This document shows, piece by piece, positions 42,259-51,444 of a stretch of DNA of 64,000 nucleotides. Position 1 is the first letter of the stretch, and each line of letters starts with the position of its first letter. This stretch comes from Dehalococcoidales bacterium (GTDB taxonomy: Bacteria; Chloroflexota; Dehalococcoidia; Dehalococcoidales; UBA5627), in contig JBBAED010000003.1 in the NCBI GenBank assembly GCA_041656115.1, positions 62,001-126,000 on the forward strand, read 5' to 3'. Position numbers and translations under genes: made by a program. The notes below the pieces were generated by a model, which was not told the origin of the DNA, did not search any database, and worked only from the letters and a program-made list of their open reading frames with translations.

Positions 42259-43926
42259 ATGAGAAGCGATGCAGTTAAAAAAGGGATTGAAAGAGCACCG
42301 CACCGTTCGCTGATTCATGCACTCGGTGTTTCTGCTCCGGACATAAAAAAACCGTTTGTCGGGGTGGTAAACAGCTTCACCGAGGTTGTTCCCGGCCATA
42401 TTCATTTAAGAGGCATTGCCGATGCGGTCAAGGAAAATATTCGTGCTGCCGGCGGTGTTCCCTTCGAATTTAATACTATCGCCGTTTGCGACGGTATTGC
42501 TATGAATCACGCCGGTATGAATTACAGTTTATCCAGCCGTGAACTGATTGCCGATTCAATTGAAATTGTAGCGCAAGCGCACGCTTTTGATGCGCTGGTG
42601 TTTATCCCCAACTGCGATAAAGTTGTTCCCGGGATGTTAATGGCCGCTCTAAGGCTAAATATTCCGTCTGTCTTTGTTAGCGGCGGCCCGATGATGGCAG
42701 GGAAATATGAAACCGATAAAGGTTGCCAAAAGGTTGATTTAAACTCTGTTTTTGAAGGCGTCGGGAAAGTTGTAACGCAACAAATGACAGAAGAGGAATT
42801 ACAAAAATTGGAAGAAGTGGCGTGCCCCGGTTGCGGAAGTTGTTCGGGGATGTTTACCGCTAATACAATGAACTGCATTACCGAGGCAATCGGAATGGGT
42901 CTTCCCGGTAACGGGACTATACCCGCGATTGACCCGCGCAGAATTGAACTTGCCAAAGAAGCCGGCAGAAGAATTATCGATTTGCTTGCCGCCAATGTTT
43001 GCCCGAGGGATATTATCAATCCCCAATCTTTGGAAAACGCCTTTTACGTTGATATGGCGCTGGGTGGCAGTACCAATTCGGTTTTGCATCTGATGGCAAT
43101 CGCGCACGAGGCGGGGGTTAGTTTTCCGTTGGACAGAATCAATGCCGTTAGCGAAAAAACGCCTTGTCTTTGTAAATTAAGGCCTGCGGGCAATTATCAT
43201 ATTGAAGATTTAGACAGGGCCGGCGGGATTCCGGCGGTTATGAAAGAGCTTAAATATTTACTGAATTCGGATTTAAATACCGTTTCGGGGTTAACAATCG
43301 GTCAAATTGCCGGCGCTGCGGTTGTCAAAGATTCCGACGTAATCCGTTCTAAAGAGACAGCCTACTCCGATAAAGGCGGCTTAACGATTCTTTTCGGTAA
43401 CCTGGCGCCTCAGGGGGGTGTTGTTAAACGGTCGGCGGTGGCGCCTGAAATGATGGTCCATCAGGGGCCGGCGCGCGTTTTTGATTCCGAGGGCGATGCC
43501 ACCAAGGCAATTATGGACGGTAAAATCAAAGACGGCGATGTTTTGGTTATCCGCTATGAGGGCCCTAAAGGCGGCCCGGGAATGCGGGAAATGCTTACGC
43601 CGACTTCATTGCTTGGCGGAATGGGGCTCGATAAGACCGTGGCCTTAATAACCGACGGTCGTTTTTCGGGCGCTACAAGAGGAGCGGCAATCGGCCATGT
43701 TTCACCGGAGGCTGCTGCCGGCGGTCCGATTGCAGCAGTAAAAGAAGGGGATATTATCAGTATCGATATTCCCAACAATAAACTTGAAGTTAATATTTCC
43801 GATGAGGAGATTAATAAAAAAATTGCGGTGTTAAAGCCCTTTGAATCAAAATTCAAGACGGGTTATCTGGCAAGATATGCCGAAAGTGTTACATCGGCCA
43901 GCACCGGCGCTGTTTTTACTAAATAA
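42259..43926 (+). CDS. ilvD: Dihydroxy-acid dehydratase
   Basis: 555 residues; iron-sulfur enzyme that dehydrates dihydroxy acids to the keto-acids of Val and Ile. Cluster cysteines are visible in FIPNCDK and CPGCGSCSGMFTANTMN; GPKGGPGMREML and TDGRFSGATRG are C-terminal family motifs. ATG after AAGGGGA. First gene of the ten-gene branched-chain operon. Confidence 0.97.
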   Translation: MRSDAVKKGIERAPHRSLIHALGVSAPDIKKPFVGVVNSFTEVVPGHIHLRGIADAVKENIRAAGGVPFEFNTIAVCDGIAMNHAGMNYSLSSRELIADSIEIVAQAHAFDALVFIPNCDKVVPGMLMAALRLNIPSVFVSGGPMMAGKYETDKGCQKVDLNSVFEGVGKVVTQQMTEEELQKLEEVACPGCGSCSGMFTANTMNCITEAIGMGLPGNGTIPAIDPRRIELAKEAGRRIIDLLAANVCPRDIINPQSLENAFYVDMALGGSTNSVLHLMAIAHEAGVSFPLDRINAVSEKTPCLCKLRPAGNYHIEDLDRAGGIPAVMKELKYLLNSDLNTVSGLTIGQIAGAAVVKDSDVIRSKETAYSDKGGLTILFGNLAPQGGVVKRSAVAPEMMVHQGPARVFDSEGDATKAIMDGKIKDGDVLVIRYEGPKGGPGMREMLTPTSLLGGMGLDKTVALITDGRFSGATRGAAIGHVSPEAAAGGPIAAVKEGDIISIDIPNNKLEVNISDEEINKKIAVLKPFESKFKTGYLARYAESVTSASTGAVFTK

Positions 43927-43938
43927 CGGAGGTTGATT

Positions 43939-45633
43939 ATGAAGAAAACCGGATCGCAAATATTGTGTGAAAGCCTGATTAATGAGGGTGTTGATACGAT
44001 GTTCGGTATTCTTGGAGGGGTTATCATTCCTTTTTATGATACCTTACCGCAATATCCTCAGTTAAGGCATATTTTGGTTGCTCACGAGCAGGGCGGGGCC
44101 CATGCCGCCGAGGGTTATGCGCGTGCCACGGGCAAAGTAGGTGTCTGTGTTGCTACATCCGGCCCCGGCGCTACCAATCTTGTAACGGGGATTGCCGATG
44201 CCTATATGGATTCCATCCCTATGGTAGCAATTACCGGTCAGGTTGCGAGTTCTTTAATCGGAAAAGATGCTTTTCAAGAAATTGATATTACGGGTATCAC
44301 CCTTCCGATAACAAAACATAATTATTTGGTTACCGATACCGCTTCGTTGGCGCAGGTTGTAAAAGAAGCCTTTTATTTGGCACAATCTGGGCGTCCCGGG
44401 CCGGTACTGATTGATATCCCTAAAGATGTGTTAACCAATTCGGTCGAGTACAATCCGCCGACTAAGGTTTCGATGCCCGGATATAAACCCAAAGGGCAGG
44501 GCGGCCATCCTTCCCAAATTAACCGGGCGATTAAATTGATAAACGATGCCAATAAACCGCTGATTGTTGCCGGTCATGGCGTTATTATCTCGAAAGCCTA
44601 CGATGAATTAAAACAACTGGCGGAAACTTCGCAAATTCCGGTCGTGACCACTTTGTTGGGAATCAGCTCATTTCCTGAATCGCATTCGCTGTCATACGGA
44701 TGGATCGGAATGCACGGTATGACCTATGCTAACTTGGCGCTTCAGGAATGCGATTTGATGATTGCCATCGGAATGCGCTTTGATGACAGGGTTACCGGTA
44801 AAATCACCGGCTTTGCACCCAAAGCCAAAATTATTCATATTGATATTGACCCGGCCGAAATCGGGAAAAATGTCCCTGTTGACGTTCCGATAGTCGGAGA
44901 TATCAAACCGGTCTTAAAATCTTTAAATAAAGGTCTTGAAGAGCAAGGGCATCCCGATTGGGTGGCTCGAATAGATGAACTTCGCAAAGAGTATCCCTCG
45001 TTGGATATTAAAGATACATCTAAAATCATACCTCAGTATGTCATCAGGCAAATATATGAGATTACCAAAGGCGATGCCATTGTTACAACCGGTGTCGGAC
45101 AACATCAAATGTGGACGGCACAGCACTTTTGGTTCGATAAACCCAACAGCCTGATTACATCGGGGGGGTTGGGGACAATGGGCTTCGGGTTACCGGCTGC
45201 GATGGGAGCCAAAGTTGCTTGCCCTGATGAAAACGTATGGTGTATCGATGGCGACGGCAGTTTCCAGATGAATATCCAAGAGTTGGGAACCATCGCCAGA
45301 GAAAACATCGGGGTTAAAATAGTTATTTTAAATAACGGCTTTTTGGGCATGGTAAGGCAATGGCAAGAGTTCTTTTATGAAAAAAGGTACGTTGCTACAC
45401 CGCTTTGCTGCCCTGATTTTGTAAAGATTGCCGAAGCATATAATATTCCGGGGATTACCGTCAGAAACAAATCAGATGTTATCCCCTCGATTCAAAAAGC
45501 AATTGAAACCGAAGGACCTTTCCTTCTTAATTTTGTTGTCGATCCGGAAGAAAATGTTTACCCGATGGTACCTGCCGGAGCTTCGCTGTCCGAATTTTTA
45601 GAAGAACCGATTAAAAAAGTGAGGTGCAAATAA
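43939..45633 (+). CDS. ilvB: Acetolactate synthase large subunit
   Basis: 564 residues, ThDP and FAD dependent. Seen are GILGGVIIPFYD, the catalytic Glu in HEQGGAHAAEGYARATGK, GPGATNLVTGIADAY, and the ThDP-Mg motif GDGSFQMN...NNGFLGMVRQWQ. ATG 43939 preferred over TTG 43933 since CGGAGG is six bases ahead. Followed directly by its regulatory subunit. Confidence 0.97.
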   Translation: MKKTGSQILCESLINEGVDTMFGILGGVIIPFYDTLPQYPQLRHILVAHEQGGAHAAEGYARATGKVGVCVATSGPGATNLVTGIADAYMDSIPMVAITGQVASSLIGKDAFQEIDITGITLPITKHNYLVTDTASLAQVVKEAFYLAQSGRPGPVLIDIPKDVLTNSVEYNPPTKVSMPGYKPKGQGGHPSQINRAIKLINDANKPLIVAGHGVIISKAYDELKQLAETSQIPVVTTLLGISSFPESHSLSYGWIGMHGMTYANLALQECDLMIAIGMRFDDRVTGKITGFAPKAKIIHIDIDPAEIGKNVPVDVPIVGDIKPVLKSLNKGLEEQGHPDWVARIDELRKEYPSLDIKDTSKIIPQYVIRQIYEITKGDAIVTTGVGQHQMWTAQHFWFDKPNSLITSGGLGTMGFGLPAAMGAKVACPDENVWCIDGDGSFQMNIQELGTIARENIGVKIVILNNGFLGMVRQWQEFFYEKRYVATPLCCPDFVKIAEAYNIPGITVRNKSDVIPSIQKAIETEGPFLLNFVVDPEENVYPMVPAGASLSEFLEEPIKKVRCK

Positions 45634-45634
45634 A

Positions 45635-46165
45635 ATGGTAACGACTAAGCACACACTGGTAGCCATGGTTACCGATAAACCCGGTGTCCTAAACAGAGCG
45701 GCAAGCCTTTTTAGAAGACGTGGATTCAATATTGACAGTATCACCGTCGGTCACAGCGAACTGCCGCATATATCCCGCATGACGATTGTTGTTATCGGTA
45801 CTACCGCTATGGTGGAACAGGTAAGGAAACAACTCGAAAAACTGGTTGATGTTATTAAAGTGGCCGATGTTACCGGTACCGGAACAATTATGCGTGAACT
45901 GGCGCTGATTAAAGTCAACGCCCCTCCGGCAACACGCAGCGAAATTATGCAAATTGTCAGTATCTTTAGGGCAAAAATTATCGATGTTTCTGCCGATTCG
46001 TTGGTAATTGAAGCTACCGGCGACGAAGATAAACTGTCTTCTCTTTATAACATGCTGCGCAGTTTCGGTATTAAAGAATTGGCTAAAACGGGCTGTCTGG
46101 CGATGATTCGCGGCGGGTCAAAATCCGCCGCTATTGATAAAGAATCGCTAAAAGATATAAAATAA
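45635..46165 (+). CDS. ilvN: Acetolactate synthase small (regulatory) subunit
   Basis: 176 residues: N-terminal ACT domain (LVAMVTDKPGVLNRAASLFRRRGFNIDSI) and the C-terminal ALS-ss domain (ELALIKVNAP, GDEDKLSSLYNMLRSFGI). It confers valine feedback on IlvB. Starts one base after the ilvB stop. Confidence 0.97.
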   Translation: MVTTKHTLVAMVTDKPGVLNRAASLFRRRGFNIDSITVGHSELPHISRMTIVVIGTTAMVEQVRKQLEKLVDVIKVADVTGTGTIMRELALIKVNAPPATRSEIMQIVSIFRAKIIDVSADSLVIEATGDEDKLSSLYNMLRSFGIKELAKTGCLAMIRGGSKSAAIDKESLKDIK

Positions 46166-46208
46166 TAGAATACCAAATTTAAAAACCTATATCGGAGAAG
46201 GAGTTAAC

Positions 46209-47210
46209 ATGGCTACTATTTATTATGATAACGATTGTGATTTAAATCTCTTGGAAGGGAAAGTAATTGGGGTTATCGGTTACGGAAGTCAGGGACATGC
46301 ACATGCATTGAACCTGCGTGACAGCGGAATGAATGTTATTATCGGAGCGATCGAAGGCGGAAACGGCTGGAAAAAAGCCAAGGAAGCCGGCTTTGAGGTA
46401 TTTACCTCCGATGTAGTGGCTCGTAAAGCCGATATTATTATGATTCTTGCCCCCGATACCGCACAGGCAAAAATTTATAATCAATCCATTAAAGACGAAT
46501 TAAAACCGGGCAAGATGTTAATGTTTGCGCACGGGTTTAATATTCATTACGGGCAAATTGTCCCTCCGGAAGATATTGATGTAACCATGATTGCACCGAA
46601 ATGTCCGGGGCATATGTTACGCCAAACCTTTACGGAACAGTCCGGCCCTCCGGCTTTAATTGCCGTTTATCAGGATGCTTCGGGGAATGCCAAAGATTTA
46701 GCCTTAGCCTATGCTAAAGGTATCGGTTGCAGCCGTTCCGGTATTTTGGAAACAACCTTTGCCGAAGAAACCGAAACCGATCTTTTCGGAGAGCAGGCTG
46801 TTCTTTGCGGCGGCGTTGCTTCAATGGTTAAAGCCGGTTTCCAAACATTGGTTGAAGCCGGATATCAGCCCGAAATTGCCTATTTTGAATGTTTCCATGA
46901 GTTAAAACTTATTGTTGACCTAATGTACAGAGGCGGGTTAAATCTAATGAACTATTCCGTTAGCGATACCGCCGAATACGGCGGATACACCCGCGGCCCG
47001 CGTGTAATCAATAATCAATCGATTGATGAAATGGAAGAAATTTTGGCCGAAATCCAGGACGGCAGTTTTGCCACCGAATGGATTCTTGAAAACCAAGCCG
47101 GTTGCCCTTCTTTTAAGGCCATCAAGAGAATGGAATCCGAGGAATTAATCGAAGAAGTCGGTGAAGAACTCAGAAGCATGATGACCTGGTTAAATAACAA
47201 AGATAAGTGA
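46209..47210 (+). CDS. ilvC: Ketol-acid reductoisomerase, predicted NADH-type
   Basis: 333 residues, class I KARI with Mg-binding C-terminal knotted domain (DLFGEQAVLCGG, ECFHELKLIVDLMYRGG). The Rossmann motif GYGSQGHAHALNLRDSG is followed by the cofactor loop IGAIEGGNGWKKA, where NADPH enzymes usually have GLRxGSxSW: the phosphate-binding Arg and both Ser are gone and a Glu is present. That predicts NADH preference. Good AGAAGGAG site before the ATG. Confidence 0.95.
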   Translation: MATIYYDNDCDLNLLEGKVIGVIGYGSQGHAHALNLRDSGMNVIIGAIEGGNGWKKAKEAGFEVFTSDVVARKADIIMILAPDTAQAKIYNQSIKDELKPGKMLMFAHGFNIHYGQIVPPEDIDVTMIAPKCPGHMLRQTFTEQSGPPALIAVYQDASGNAKDLALAYAKGIGCSRSGILETTFAEETETDLFGEQAVLCGGVASMVKAGFQTLVEAGYQPEIAYFECFHELKLIVDLMYRGGLNLMNYSVSDTAEYGGYTRGPRVINNQSIDEMEEILAEIQDGSFATEWILENQAGCPSFKAIKRMESEELIEEVGEELRSMMTWLNNKDK

Positions 47211-47288
47211 TTGTAAATTGAATAACTCTTTATTAAATAAACTCGATAGCGCCGTTCTTTCAATGGGAAATAAGCTCATCCTTATTGG

Positions 47289-47312
47289 CCCCTCTCTGTC
47301 ATTGGAGAGGGG
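47289..47312 (+). other. Stable hairpin between ilvC and leuA
   Basis: CCCCTCTC (47289-47296) pairs perfectly with GAGAGGGG (47305-47312) around an 8-base loop. No T-run follows, so it is not a standard terminator; it may stabilise or process the operon mRNA. Confidence 0.5.
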
Positions 47313-47357
47313 AGTTTACGGAAGTAAGGATTAATATTTTCTAAAAGGAAGGACAAA

Positions 47358-48872
47358 ATGGATAAAGTAGTTATTTTCGATACCACCCTGAGAGACGGCG
47401 AGCAAGCCGCCGGTGCCTCTCTGAATATCAATGAAAAGATTGAAATCGCCCGTCAACTGGAAAAATTAGGGGTTGACGCTTTAGAGGCAGGCTTTCCTGC
47501 TTCTTCAGCGGGCGATTTTGAAGCCGTTGAATTAATATCCCGCGAAATCCGCAAACCCATTATTTGCGGTTTGGCGCGCGCAATTGCGTCGGATATCGAC
47601 AAAGCCGCCGAGGCCTTAAAACAAGCCAGACACCCGCGCATTCATGTCTTTGTTTCTTCATCCGATGTTCATATTATGCATCAGTTGAAAAAAAGCAAAG
47701 AAGAAGTGCTCGAGATGGCTTTTAATATGGTCAAACGCGCCAGAGGCTATGTTGAAGATGTCGAGTTCTCGCCGATGGATGCCAGCCGCTCAAGCCCCGA
47801 ATATATTTACAATATGTTGGAGGCGGTAATTGATGCCGGCGCCACGACCTTAAATATTCCCGATACGGTTGGTTATGCCGTTCCCGATGAATTCGGTAAA
47901 CTGATTGCCGGTATTTTTAAAAATGTTCCCAATATCGGTAAAGCGAAAATAAGTGTTCATTGTCATAACGATTTGGGGTTGGCTGTTGCCAACTCGCTGG
48001 CGGCAATCAATAACGGGGCAAGGCAAATAGAATGCACCGTCAACGGAATCGGAGAAAGAGCCGGTAACGCCGCTTTGGAAGAAATCGTTATGATTTTAAA
48101 AACCCGTAACGATTTATTTGATGTTACAACAAATATCAATACCGAAGAAATTTATAAGACAAGCCGTTTGGTTAGCGAGTTAACCGGTTTTCCGGTTCAG
48201 CCGAATAAAGCCGTTGTCGGCGGGAATGCTTTCCGTCATCAATCGGGTATTCACCAAGACGGTATGATGAAAATGTCGAGCACTTACGAGATTATGGATC
48301 CCAAATCAATCGGTGTTCCCAGTTCCAGTTTGGTAATGGGGAAATCGAGCGGCAGGCATGCCTTTAAAGAAAGGTTATCCGAATTGGGTTATAATCCGAC
48401 CGACGAAGACATTAACCGCCTCTTTATTGCCTTTAAAGAACTGGCGGATAAGAAAAAGGAAGTAACCGACAGGGATATCGAGTCCTTGGTAGCGCAAGAG
48501 AAACGCGAGGGGATTACGACCGAAGCATACAGATTGGATAGGCTTCAGGTTACCTGCGGCGACAAAGGTGTTCCCACGGCAGCTGTTCGGCTGGTGGCCG
48601 GCGACGGCAATACTATTGCCGATGCCGCATTGGGGACAGGCCCTGTTGATGCCGTTTACGAAGCGATTAACCGCTTGGTGAAAGTGCCGAATAAATTAAC
48701 CGAATTTACGGTAAAATCTGTTACCGGCGGTATTGATGCTATCGGTGAGGTTTTGATTAGAATCGAGAGCGATGCCGTAACTTACACCGGTCGTGGGGCG
48801 GATACCGATATCATAGTTGCCAGTGCCAAGGCTTATTTGAATGCGTTAAACAAACTTTTAAGTTCTCGTTAA
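47358..48872 (+). CDS. leuA: 2-isopropylmalate synthase
   Basis: 504 residues: catalytic TIM barrel with FDTTLRDGEQAAGASL, EAGFPASS, HCHNDLGLAVANSLAAI and NGIGERAGNA, then a C-terminal LeuA regulatory domain (LDRLQVTCGDKGVPTAAVRL) for leucine feedback. It condenses acetyl-CoA with 2-oxoisovalerate. AAGGAAGG before the ATG. Confidence 0.96.
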   Translation: MDKVVIFDTTLRDGEQAAGASLNINEKIEIARQLEKLGVDALEAGFPASSAGDFEAVELISREIRKPIICGLARAIASDIDKAAEALKQARHPRIHVFVSSSDVHIMHQLKKSKEEVLEMAFNMVKRARGYVEDVEFSPMDASRSSPEYIYNMLEAVIDAGATTLNIPDTVGYAVPDEFGKLIAGIFKNVPNIGKAKISVHCHNDLGLAVANSLAAINNGARQIECTVNGIGERAGNAALEEIVMILKTRNDLFDVTTNINTEEIYKTSRLVSELTGFPVQPNKAVVGGNAFRHQSGIHQDGMMKMSSTYEIMDPKSIGVPSSSLVMGKSSGRHAFKERLSELGYNPTDEDINRLFIAFKELADKKKEVTDRDIESLVAQEKREGITTEAYRLDRLQVTCGDKGVPTAAVRLVAGDGNTIADAALGTGPVDAVYEAINRLVKVPNKLTEFTVKSVTGGIDAIGEVLIRIESDAVTYTGRGADTDIIVASAKAYLNALNKLLSSR

Positions 48873-48901
48873 AATCGGGTTAAACTTAACAGGGGATAAT
48901 T

Positions 48902-49000
48902 ATGCCGGTTGGTTCCGGTTTGTACATACCGGCCGTTACCACTACTGCGTTGGTGTTTATAATTTTGAGTTTACCCCATAATTTGAATAAAAGCGAATAA
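48902..49000 (+). CDS. 32-residue hydrophobic small ORF between leuA and leuC
   Basis: Starts MPVGSGLYIPAV and continues through TTTALVFIILSLPH to NLNKSE. ATG is preceded by AGGGGAT at good spacing. The middle could be a short membrane span; it is also dense in Leu, Ile and Val codons (ALVFIILSL), as in leader peptides, but no terminator hairpin follows before leuC at 49032. Either a small membrane peptide or a leader; it could also be chance. Confidence 0.35.
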   Translation: MPVGSGLYIPAVTTTALVFIILSLPHNLNKSE

Positions 49001-49031
49001 CCTTTTGTAATCTTGTTTGAGGAGAATTGAA

Positions 49032-50285
49032 TTGACTTTAATTGAAAAAATATTGGCGGCGCATTGCGGCGAAGAAAAACTTATTCCGGGGCAATTTATT
49101 AGTGTCAAAGTGGATATGGTTTTATCCAATGATATTACCGCACCGATTGCGATTCGGGAATTTAAAAAAATCGGGGTAAGTAAAGTCTTTGACCCTTCTA
49201 AAGTTGTAATGGTTCCGGACCATTTTACCCCCAATAAAGATATTGCCGCTGCCGAGCAGGCTAAAATTGTGCGTGAATTTGCCCGCGAACAAAAAATTAA
49301 CTATTTCGAAATCGGTAAAATGGGCATCGAACATGTTATTTTGCCTGAATCTGGGCTGGTACTGCCCGGTGATGTGGTTATCGGTGCCGATTCGCATACC
49401 TGTACTTATGGAGCCTTGGGGGCTTTTTCAACCGGTATGGGTTCAACCGATATTGCTTCGGCGATGGCTACCGGTGAAATTTGGATGAAGGTCCCGCCGA
49501 CAATTAAATTCATCTACAAAGGTAAACTCGGCAAATGGGTCGGCGGTAAAGATTTAATTCTTTATACCATCGGTAATATCGGCGTTGACGGTGCACTTTA
49601 TTCGGCAATGGAATTTCACGGAGAGGCCGTCGATGATTTGGATATGGATGGCAGGTTTACAATGGCCAATATGGCGATTGAAGCGGGAGGCAAAGCCGGT
49701 ATATTTAAAGTTGATGGAAAAACATTAGATTACATAAAACCAAAGGCGAAGCGCGAATATACGGTTTATGAACCCGATGCGGATGCCGAATACGCTAAAG
49801 TTATTGAATACGATGTAGCCGAAATTGAACCGCAAGTTGCCTGTCCGCATCTTCCTTCCAACACCAAACCGGTCAGCCAATTGGGCGATATTAAAATCGA
49901 TCAGGCGGTAATCGGAAGCTGTACCAACGGCAGACTCGATGATCTCAGGTTGGCGGCGGAGGTTTTGAAAGGTAAAGAGGTTAATCCGCACGTACGTTGT
50001 ATTGTTATCCCCGGTTCGCAAAAGATTTATTTGCAAGCGGTTAAAGAAGGGCTGGTGGAAACGTTTATTAATGCCGGTGCGATTGTCAGCACCCCCACCT
50101 GCGGGCCCTGTTTGGGCGGGCATATGGGGATACTTGCGGCCGGTGAAAAATGTATTTCTACCACAAACCGTAACTTTGTCGGCAGAATGGGCAGCCCTAA
50201 ATCAGAGGTTTATTTGGCCAATCCGGCGGTTGCGGCAGCCAGTGCCGTTACCGGTTACATAACAAGCCCCGAGGAAGTTAAGTAA
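49032..50285 (+). CDS. leuC: 3-isopropylmalate dehydratase large subunit
   Basis: 417 residues of the archaeal/bacterial short LeuC (homoaconitase-like) type. Seen are DHFTPNKDI, VIGADSHTCTYGALGAFSTGMGSTD, IGSCTNGRLDDL and PTCGPCLGGHMG with the cluster cysteines. The TTG at 49032 is chosen: GAGGAGAA is five bases ahead and the residue run MTLIEKILAAH matches the family N-terminus; an upstream TTG at 49017 would precede the ribosome site. Confidence 0.95.
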   Translation: MTLIEKILAAHCGEEKLIPGQFISVKVDMVLSNDITAPIAIREFKKIGVSKVFDPSKVVMVPDHFTPNKDIAAAEQAKIVREFAREQKINYFEIGKMGIEHVILPESGLVLPGDVVIGADSHTCTYGALGAFSTGMGSTDIASAMATGEIWMKVPPTIKFIYKGKLGKWVGGKDLILYTIGNIGVDGALYSAMEFHGEAVDDLDMDGRFTMANMAIEAGGKAGIFKVDGKTLDYIKPKAKREYTVYEPDADAEYAKVIEYDVAEIEPQVACPHLPSNTKPVSQLGDIKIDQAVIGSCTNGRLDDLRLAAEVLKGKEVNPHVRCIVIPGSQKIYLQAVKEGLVETFINAGAIVSTPTCGPCLGGHMGILAAGEKCISTTNRNFVGRMGSPKSEVYLANPAVAAASAVTGYITSPEEVK

Positions 50286-50287
50286 AA

Positions 50288-50884
50288 ATGAAAATGCTCG
50301 GTTTGGAAAAGCTCCTTAATAACAGCCCGTGGAGCAGAAAAAGAGTCTTAAAGTTGGCAAAAGAATTATTAAAACTTGTTCAAATTGCCGATAAGTCCGA
50401 TTTGCTCGAAATCGGCTGTGGGACGGGGGCGGTCAGCAAATATATTGCCGAGACATACGACGGAAATATAATCGGGCTGGATATTGACGATAAACAAATT
50501 CAAGAGAATTTGAAAAAGATTAAAAACAGGCCTAATTTAAAATTTATTGTTGCCGATGCTTTGGAACTGCCTTTTGAAGACAACAGTTTTGATGTTGTTT
50601 TGTCGTTTGGTGTCTTACATCATATCGACGGATGGCAAAAAGCGCTTGCCGAGGTTAACCGCGTTTTAAGGCCCGGCGGCTATTTTATCGGCGCCGAAGT
50701 TATTTATCCGGAAGCTATTTCAAGCATGGATAAGGAATCTTCTTACAGTTTTGGGCTGGAATCAGTCGATATCGATGAAATAGAAGGCTTTTTTACGGAT
50801 AATAATTTTACCGAGATTTATTCGGCAGCCAATAATTTATTGGTTTGCCAAAATTACGAGGCGGTTTACCAAAAAGCGGTTTAA
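50288..50884 (+). CDS. Class I SAM-dependent methyltransferase inserted in the leu operon
   Basis: 198 residues with motif I LLEIGCGTGAVSKYIA (about 40-55), the acidic residue of motif II (IGLDID), LPFEDNSFDVVLSFGVLHH and RPGGYFIGAE, i.e. a Methyltransf_11-type fold. It starts 2 bases after the leuC stop and separates leuC from leuD, whose products form one enzyme. Substrate unknown; no membrane segment. Confidence 0.85.
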   Translation: MKMLGLEKLLNNSPWSRKRVLKLAKELLKLVQIADKSDLLEIGCGTGAVSKYIAETYDGNIIGLDIDDKQIQENLKKIKNRPNLKFIVADALELPFEDNSFDVVLSFGVLHHIDGWQKALAEVNRVLRPGGYFIGAEVIYPEAISSMDKESSYSFGLESVDIDEIEGFFTDNNFTEIYSAANNLLVCQNYEAVYQKAV

Positions 50885-50949
50885 ATTTCCGCCGGGTAGA
50901 CGGTTTTGATGTTAGAGTTTAGAATTTTTATAAAGGAGTTAGCTTCTTA

Positions 50950-51444
50950 ATGTTAAAAGGAACAGTTTTTAAATACGGGGCAAATGTTGATACCGATGCC
51001 ATAATACCGGCGCGTTATCTTAACGTTTCGGAACCTTGCGAGCTTGCGAAGCATTGTATGGAAGATATAGACCTTGATTTTGTTAATAAGGTGAATTGTG
51101 GGGATATCATTGTTGCCGCCACTAATTTTGGCTGTGGGTCCTCCAGAGAGCATGCTCCGATAGCTATTAAGGCTTCCGGCGTTTCTTGTGTTATTGCTAA
51201 AAGTTTTGCGCGTATTTTCTTTAGAAACTCGATTAATATCGGTTTACCGGTATTGGAATGCGAAGAGGCCGTGGATAATATCAACGCCGGCGATATCCTT
51301 GAAGTGGATTTGGAAAACGGGATTATAAAAAATACGACTACCGGAAAAGAGTTTGTTGCTCAACCGTACCCTGATTTTATGAGCAAATTGATTTCGGCGG
51401 GCGGGCTAATCGAATATACCAAAAAAAGATTGGAGAAAAATTAA
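50950..51444 (+). CDS. leuD: 3-isopropylmalate dehydratase small subunit
   Basis: 164 residues: FKYGANVDTDAIIPARYL, NFGCGSSREHAPIAIKASG and FARIFFRNSINIGLPVLE are typical of the short LeuD swivelling domain. Pairs with LeuC. AAGGAG before the ATG; it ends exactly where leuB begins. Confidence 0.96.
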   Translation: MLKGTVFKYGANVDTDAIIPARYLNVSEPCELAKHCMEDIDLDFVNKVNCGDIIVAATNFGCGSSREHAPIAIKASGVSCVIAKSFARIFFRNSINIGLPVLECEEAVDNINAGDILEVDLENGIIKNTTTGKEFVAQPYPDFMSKLISAGGLIEYTKKRLEKN

